From assembly GCA_938010745.1 (NCBI GenBank), contig CALLVF010000039.1, positions 1 to 11,247 of the forward strand: DNA of 11,247 bases, read 5' to 3'. Made by a program: the position numbers and the translations under genes. Each line of letters begins with the position of its first letter. Position 1 is the stretch's first letter. Of this stretch, positions 7,097-11,247 are shown in pieces. The notes beneath the pieces are model-generated. The model was not told the DNA's origin. It saw only the letters and a program-made list of their open reading frames with translations, and ran no database searches. This stretch comes from an uncultured Patescibacteria group bacterium. GTDB taxonomy: Bacteria > Patescibacteriota > Microgenomatia > UBA1406 > GWC2-37-13.

Positions 7097-8191
7097 ATGA
7101 CTAAATTAAAATCTTACTTTACTTCATCTAATTTAGAAAATAAAAATTTGCAGAAAATTGATAAAAATATTATTGACTTTTTAAAAAAGAGAACAGAAGT
7201 TTTAAATAATTTTTTTTTAAAAGAAAAAAATTTAACAGTCGAGAAAATTTTTGAAGTAAAAAAAAGGTTAATTGAGGAGGCAGATTTTATTGTTGCTGAG
7301 GTAACCAATCCATCAACTGCTGTTGGTGGAGAGATAGTTTATGCCTTAGTTAAGGAAAAACCGGTTTTAGCTTTGTTTTATAAAGAGTCAGAAGACAAGC
7401 TTTCGCCAATGATTACAGGTAATCCTTCGGAAAATTTATACCTTGATCATTATGATGAAGATAATTTGGCAATTAAGTTAAAAAAGTTTCTAAAACATAT
7501 TGAGACTTTAAAAAAAAGAAAAGGAAAATTGATCGTCATTGATGGTGGTGATGGTTCGGGAAAAACCACCCAAGCTCAACTTTTAATAGAATATTTAAAA
7601 AACAAAGGTTACCCGGTAAAGTATTATGATTTCCCCCGTTATTATTCATCTTTTCACGGTCGTTTAGTAGGTCGATTTTTATCAGGGGAATTTGGTAATT
7701 TAGATAGTGTTTCTCCCTATCTTGCCTCGTTAGCTTATGCTTTGGATCGTGCCTCAGTTAAAGAGGAAATGGAGGATTGGTTGGCAAAAGGTGGGATAAT
7801 TGTTTGTAATCGCTATGTTACCTCTAATATGGCTCATCAATCAGCGCGGCTGCCTCAAGAAAAAAGAGAAGAATTTATTAAATGGATTGATGAGCTAGAA
7901 TATCGTCAACACAAAATGCCCCGACCGGATTTAGTGATATATCTATATGTCCCATGGCAAATTAGCATGCATTTAACCGCCAAAAAATCAAACAACCGCG
8001 GTTATGTTAAGGGTTTTGATATTGCTGAAAAAGACATTAACCATCGACAAGAGGCAGAAAAAATGTATCTTTATTTGGCAAAAAAGCAAAAAAAATGGGT
8101 GAAAATTGATTGTACTGTTGAAGGCAAAATTTTACCCGTTAAGAAGATTTTTGAACAACTGGTTGAAACAGCAAAAGCTAAAGTTTTGTAG
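7097..8191 (+). CDS. tmk: thymidylate kinase with N-terminal deoxyribosyltransferase/DNPH1-like domain
   Basis: This 364-residue fusion has two parts. Residues 143-364 are thymidylate kinase (dTMP to dTDP): P-loop GGDGSGKT at 150-157, DFPRY at 178-182, CNRYVTSN at 237-244 (Asn at the usual Asp of the DR(Y/H) motif), DLVIYLYVP at 278-286, and a lid-like arginine/lysine segment around 296-317. Residues 1-135 resemble nucleoside 2-deoxyribosyltransferase/DNPH1 (Rcl): YFTSS near the start, EEADFIVAEVTNPSTAVGGEI at 60-80, KPVLALF at 88-94, LSPMITGN at 102-109. The Ser73, Glu79 and Ser103 counterparts of the DNPH1 active site are kept, but the GGRE-type phosphate loop and the Asp eight residues before AD63 (here Lys55) are not, so this domain may be a degenerate sensor. 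The ATG at 7097 lies 37 bases after the tRNA with no Shine-Dalgarno, so tRNA co-transcription is plausible. Confidence 0.92.
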   Translation: MTKLKSYFTSSNLENKNLQKIDKNIIDFLKKRTEVLNNFFLKEKNLTVEKIFEVKKRLIEEADFIVAEVTNPSTAVGGEIVYALVKEKPVLALFYKESEDKLSPMITGNPSENLYLDHYDEDNLAIKLKKFLKHIETLKKRKGKLIVIDGGDGSGKTTQAQLLIEYLKNKGYPVKYYDFPRYYSSFHGRLVGRFLSGEFGNLDSVSPYLASLAYALDRASVKEEMEDWLAKGGIIVCNRYVTSNMAHQSARLPQEKREEFIKWIDELEYRQHKMPRPDLVIYLYVPWQISMHLTAKKSNNRGYVKGFDIAEKDINHRQEAEKMYLYLAKKQKKWVKIDCTVEGKILPVKKIFEQLVETAKAKVL

Positions 8192-8395
8192 ATTTAGCTA
8201 ATAAATTGGGAAGCTATTAAAAATTGATTCGACAGACTTATATGTTTTAAAATTTATTGACAATAATTCTTGAACTCTCTAGTAGATTAGAAATTATTCT
8301 AAAAAAAATTAGGAGGGAAATTCTTTTGTTTATTGTTAAGTTAAATTGTTAAAATTAATTTTTTGTATTAATTCAAATCACTGTATAAAAAAAGT

Positions 8396-8423
8396 TTGCT
8401 TAAAACATTTTTTTCGGTAAAAT
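8396..8423 (+). promoter_or_regulatory. possible promoter giving a leaderless M16 peptidase mRNA
   Basis: TTGCTT (8396-8401), a 16-base spacer and TAAAAT (8418-8423) end only 6 bases before the ATG at 8430. A start 7 bases past the -10 box would fall on the A of the start codon, giving a leaderless message. The GGA touching the ATG is too close to act as a Shine-Dalgarno. An alternative TTGACA at 8257-8262 lacks a good -10 at 16-18 bases. Confidence 0.35.
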
Positions 8424-8429
8424 TAAAGG

Positions 8430-9746
8430 ATGAGAATTGAGGAAAAAATACTAACCAACGGTCTTCGAATAATTTTGATTGACACCAAGGCTTTTCCCAC
8501 CCTAACTACTCTTCTTTTGGTTGGAGCCGGAAGCCGTTATGAAAACAAAGAAAATAATGGCGTTGCCCATTTTTTTGAGCACATGGCGTTTAAAGGAAGC
8601 AAAAAGTATCCAGATACGTACGTTATTTCTTCAACGATTGAGGGAATTGGTGGTGTATTTAATGCTTTTACTTCAAAAGATCACACCGGCTATTGGATAA
8701 AATCAACAAATGAGCATTTTGAAACGGTAATTGATGTTTTAGCTGATATGATAAAAAATCCTTTATTAAAAGAAGAGGAGATTGAAAGAGAAAAGGGAGT
8801 GATTGTTGAGGAAATAAATTTGTATGAGGACACTCCTTATCGGCGGGTTAGTGAATATTTTGAAAGACTTTTATATGGGGATAATCCCTTGGGCTTTGAT
8901 ATTGCCGGGACAAAAAAAACAGTCACTTCATTTACTAGAGAAACATTTTTGGATTATATTAAAAGCCTTTATCATCCAAAAAATGCATTATTAGTGATTG
9001 CTGGGGGATTAAATAAAATTCAAAATTCAAAATTCAAATCTCAAAATAACAAAGAAAAATTCAAAATTTATTTAAAAATAATTGAAGAAAAATTTTCTGG
9101 TTGGAAAAATGGAGAGGCGACTAGTTTTATTCCTGTTGTTGAAAATCAAAAAGCACCACAGATTTTTGTCAAAACAAAAAAAACTGAGCAGGCACATTTT
9201 TGCTTGGGGTTTAGGACGTTTTCTTTTTACGATAAAAGAAAATACGCTCTCTCGGTTTTGGCAGCAATTTTGGGAGGAGGAATGTCATCACGACTTTTTA
9301 TTGAGGTAAGAGAGCGACGTGGTCTTTGTTATTATATTTCAACTAATCGTGAATTTTATCATGATTGTGGCAGTATAGTGACCCAGGCGGGGGTAACTAA
9401 TGATTTGGAAAAGATAAAAGAAGCAGTATCGGTTATCTTAAATGAACATCAAAAGATTGCAAAAGGACTAATAAAAAAAGAAGAAGTAAGAAAGGCAAAA
9501 GAGCTTTTAAAGGGTCGATTACTTTTGTCGCTTGAGGACTCGCAAAATGTTGCTTCTTTTTTTGGGACGAAAAAATTATTAGAAGAAAAAATCGAAACAC
9601 CAGAGGAGACAGTTAAAGCGATTGAGAAAGTGGATGAAGAAGAAATTGTTACTTTAGCCAAAGAAATTTTTGTCTCCTCCCGCTTAAATTTTGCCTTAAT
9701 TGGGCCGTTTGAGAAGGAGAAGGTTAGTAATTTTTTAAGTTTTTGA
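8430..9746 (+). CDS. M16-family zinc metallopeptidase (processing-peptidase type)
   Basis: This 438-residue protein contains both halves of an M16B peptidase. The inverted zinc motif is complete: H47-F-F-E50-H51 (AHFFEHMAFKGS), with the distal metal ligand E127 in EKGVIVEEINLYEDTP. The C-terminal half keeps the substrate-binding signature GGGMSSRLFIEVRERRGLCYYI (283-303; Arg297 and Tyr301/302). Active site and R/Y motif in one chain suggest a self-sufficient homodimeric enzyme like bacterial PqqL/MlpA-type peptidases rather than a split pair. There is no signal peptide, so it should be cytoplasmic. A low-complexity Lys/Asn/Gln-rich insert (about 195-213) encoded by a heptamer repeat sits between the halves. 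It stands alone after a 238-base gap, and a broken gene follows 12 bases downstream. Confidence 0.94.
   Translation: MRIEEKILTNGLRIILIDTKAFPTLTTLLLVGAGSRYENKENNGVAHFFEHMAFKGSKKYPDTYVISSTIEGIGGVFNAFTSKDHTGYWIKSTNEHFETVIDVLADMIKNPLLKEEEIEREKGVIVEEINLYEDTPYRRVSEYFERLLYGDNPLGFDIAGTKKTVTSFTRETFLDYIKSLYHPKNALLVIAGGLNKIQNSKFKSQNNKEKFKIYLKIIEEKFSGWKNGEATSFIPVVENQKAPQIFVKTKKTEQAHFCLGFRTFSFYDKRKYALSVLAAILGGGMSSRLFIEVRERRGLCYYISTNREFYHDCGSIVTQAGVTNDLEKIKEAVSVILNEHQKIAKGLIKKEEVRKAKELLKGRLLLSLEDSQNVASFFGTKKLLEEKIETPEETVKAIEKVDEEEIVTLAKEIFVSSRLNFALIGPFEKEKVSNFLSF
9015..9035 (+). repeat. three AAAATTC heptamers inside the M16 gene
   Basis: Perfect AAAATTC units lie at 9015-9021, 9022-9028 and 9029-9035, followed by a degenerate AAATCTC. 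The 21 bases keep the reading frame and encode part of the KIQNSKFKSQ linker between the two peptidase halves. Such heptamers are common dispersed elements in some AT-rich bacteria; here it appears tolerated in a surface loop. Confidence 0.8.
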
Positions 9747-9758
9747 AGATATTTAAAT

Positions 9759-10591
9759 ATGGATGATTTTGAAAAAGAAAGTAAGTCACTTTCAAGTGAG
9801 TTGGGATGTAGAAGAATTTCAGTAATTGGCACGAGAGAGTTTTTTTAGATTTTTTTAATGGCAACCAAGATTTAATTTCTAATTTTTTAGAAAGATTAAA
9901 AGTAAACCCTTTTGAAAATTCAGTAGATAATTACTTAAAAAGTTCAGATCCCAAGAAAGTGGCAAAAGCTAAAAAAAGACAAACGGTGGTAAAAGTGCCG
10001 GACGGGATTTTTACTTCTTAATTTCCATCTTTGGCAGTAAAAGCAATGGGTCCTTTTTTAAATACTTCTGTTGAACCTGAAAATTTAAATCACCAATTTA
10101 GAACAATGAGAAATTTATATGAAGAGTGGCAAAAATTACCTGAAAAGATAAAGAAAGTGATAAGACCGGTTGAGGTTTATGGAGTAATTATTGATAATAA
10201 AGGTAATCAATTTCTTTTTATGGAGCTGGTAGAAGGAGCAAAAAAAAGGATGTTGAGTGTTTATGAAGGTAAAGGGACAGATGACAATAAATATAGAGGT
10301 TTTGATGTTAATCATCATCAAGGATTATTTAAATTAATAGAAGAAGAATTAAAAAACCATGGAAAAACTCCTTTAACAGGAATAAGAATTGACTCTCAAG
10401 GGAAAAAAAGAACAATTTATAGTTTAGTAAATTTAGAGGAAGTTTTTAAGAATTTAGGTGTTGAATTAAGACAACTTGAAGGAAAAGATATTTTGTGGTT
10501 TGATGATATGGAAGGAGTAAGACAATATAGGATAATTGATATTGGAAGCTTCAATATTAAAATTAACAAAATTATTTTAAGCTTTTTTTAA
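9759..10591 (+). pseudogene. broken gene with protein-kinase-like fold features
   Basis: The frame opens at ATG 9759 (MDDFEKESKSLSSELGCRRISVIGTRE), 12 bases after the M16 stop, and meets TAG at 9846. A one-base loss in the T run at 9840-9846 explains it: the neighbouring frame continues FLDFFNGNQDLISNFLERL... to an in-frame TAA at 10019-10021, then goes on in the same frame to 10591. Numbering from the TTG at 10031, the text resembles a small kinase: a LAVKAM segment like the VAIK lysine (Lys4), a hinge-like FLFMELVEG (61-69), an ELRQLEGKDILWF segment in the catalytic-loop position (145-157), and RIIDIGS like DFG (167-173). HRD is LRQ and the following Asn is Asp, so even before breakage it may have been a pseudokinase. 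The kinase reading is inference from weak motifs. The gene is transcribed from the M16 direction. Confidence 0.6.
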
Positions 10592-10628
10592 TATTTAGAT
10601 TATATCTTAAATATAATGTTAAGAAAAA

Positions 10629-11247
10629 CTAATTTTTATTTTGAGGTGAATTTAAGTAATTTCCAAGAAAAATTTGCCAGAATTTAGTTTTTTTAAATCC
10701 ATGACTAAAATTTTCTCTGTATGTATTTCTCATCAATTCGTTTTCATACATTTCAGCTATTATTTTTTTTGTTTTATCTGAAAGATGGTTAAACACCTTT
10801 TGAGCCTGATCATTAGGTATTTGAGTGATTACCCAAAAAAACACATCATATCCATCTGGTGTTGGATTTAAATCAAAAGCATTTTTCATTTTGGCAAAGG
10901 CTAAATTAAAATTTTCATAATACTCTTTATCAGATGAAGCAAATTCTCTTTCTGAGTACAAAATAGCTAAGTTAATGTGATAATATGGGTCATTAGGATT
11001 AATTTCTATTGCTTTTTGATAATGGAAAAAGGCTTGGCGTAAACTTTCTGGGTAAGATATTCCTAAGGCCTTAGCAAATTCACTTTCTGTGTGCAAAGCA
11101 GCTAAGCCGATGTGATGACTTGGATCATTAGGATTAAGCTTTAAAGCATTATTAGAGCAAGAATAAACTTTTTTAAGAAGCGTATGTTTTTTTTGAGGAT
11201 TTTTTTCTTTTTTAGATAAGTCCCAATATAATGCCCCTATACTACTC
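10629..11247 (-). CDS. TPR-repeat protein, 5' end outside window
   Basis: The frame is open from the right edge to the TAG at 10629, giving at least 205 residues. An apparent start at 11096 is only an internal codon, since coding continues upstream (SSIGALYWDLSKKEKN... NNALKLNPNDPSHHIGLAAL). Three tetratricopeptide-type units are visible: ALKLNPNDPSHHIGLAAL, AIEINPNDPYYHINLAILY and AFDLNPTPDGYDVFFWV. The P-(N/T)-x-(D/G) turn after each (A/F)-x-x-(L/I)-N-P helix end is typical. The C-terminal ~70 residues are charged and carry no motif I know. TPRs form protein-binding superhelices; a partner cannot be named. It converges on the broken kinase-like gene with 37 bases between stops and no clear shared terminator. 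Confidence 0.78.
   Translation of the reverse strand, partial: SSIGALYWDLSKKEKNPQKKHTLLKKVYSCSNNALKLNPNDPSHHIGLAALHTESEFAKALGISYPESLRQAFFHYQKAIEINPNDPYYHINLAILYSEREFASSDKEYYENFNLAFAKMKNAFDLNPTPDGYDVFFWVITQIPNDQAQKVFNHLSDKTKKIIAEMYENELMRNTYRENFSHGFKKTKFWQIFLGNYLNSPQNKN

Noticed and set aside
8195..8216. TAGCT...AGCTA inverted repeat after tmk as a terminator
   Set aside because: The five-pair stem is short and no T run follows it.
8257..8288. TTGACA at 8257-8262 as an M16 promoter
   Set aside because: The only -10-like match, TAGATT at 8283, is 20 bases away, outside normal spacing.
9449..9832. 127-residue minus-strand frame opposite the M16 gene
   Set aside because: It is Ser/Lys/Phe-rich, the mirror of the Lys/Glu-rich peptidase codons, and has no motif. 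It is a shadow of the real gene.
10019..10021. TAA in the kinase-like gene as a recoded sense codon
   Set aside because: Known recoding in Patescibacteria concerns UGA, and a frameshift exists upstream in the same gene, so ordinary decay is simpler.
1..11247. CRISPR array, transposase, or phage structural genes
   Set aside because: No regularly spaced repeats, no DDE or tyrosine recombinase motifs and no inverted-repeat ends are visible. The heptamers are simple tandem repeats.

Overview
The window reads as AT-rich genomic DNA from a streamlined bacterium, most likely a member of the Candidate Phyla Radiation (Patescibacteria). This placement is an inference. It rests on low GC, a short PheT without the usual N-terminal tRNA-binding (EMAP II-like) domain, a pheT with no pheS directly upstream, few recognisable Shine-Dalgarno sites, and an archaeal-type adenylate-kinase-like gene next to a branched-chain-polyamine-synthase-like methyltransferase. 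No genus is claimed. The intact genes read in the standard code.

Left part (1-2654): a minus-strand operon of four tightly overlapping genes. It reads 2654 to 260 as AdkA-like P-loop kinase, winged-helix/methyltransferase (BpsA-like), a 64-residue unknown protein, and a MazG/dCTPase-type nucleotide pyrophosphohydrolase. The first two genes are broken by stops and frameshifts but can be reconstructed by reading across frames. The last two are intact. The kinase pseudogene carries a 68-bp piece that matches the interior of the neighbouring pheT at 66 of 68 positions, and removing exactly those 68 bases restores the kinase frame. A 16-bp perfect palindrome overlaps the likely -10 box of this operon. 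A possible frameshifted remnant of a small plus-strand gene lies at the left edge.

Middle part (2871-7059): pheT (phenylalanyl-tRNA synthetase beta chain), then a very good sigma-70-type promoter driving a two-CBS-domain protein and an ArsB/NhaD-superfamily ion permease, which probably form a regulator-transporter pair. A tRNA-Pro(GGG) gene follows.

Right part (7097-11247): a fusion of a degenerate nucleoside-deoxyribosyltransferase/DNPH1-like domain to thymidylate kinase, a complete M16-family zinc peptidase containing a heptamer repeat, and a broken gene with protein-kinase-like features whose catalytic-loop Asp is absent. A convergent TPR-repeat gene runs off the right edge.

Overall, housekeeping genes (pheT, tRNA, tmk, M16 peptidase) alternate with accessory genes in decay. 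Three or four damaged genes lie beside long undamaged ones, which favours real gene decay over general sequencing error, although raw reads would have to confirm this. No intergenic stretch exceeds 300 bases. The gaps at 6720-6985 and 8192-8429 are AT-rich and show only the candidate promoters listed.
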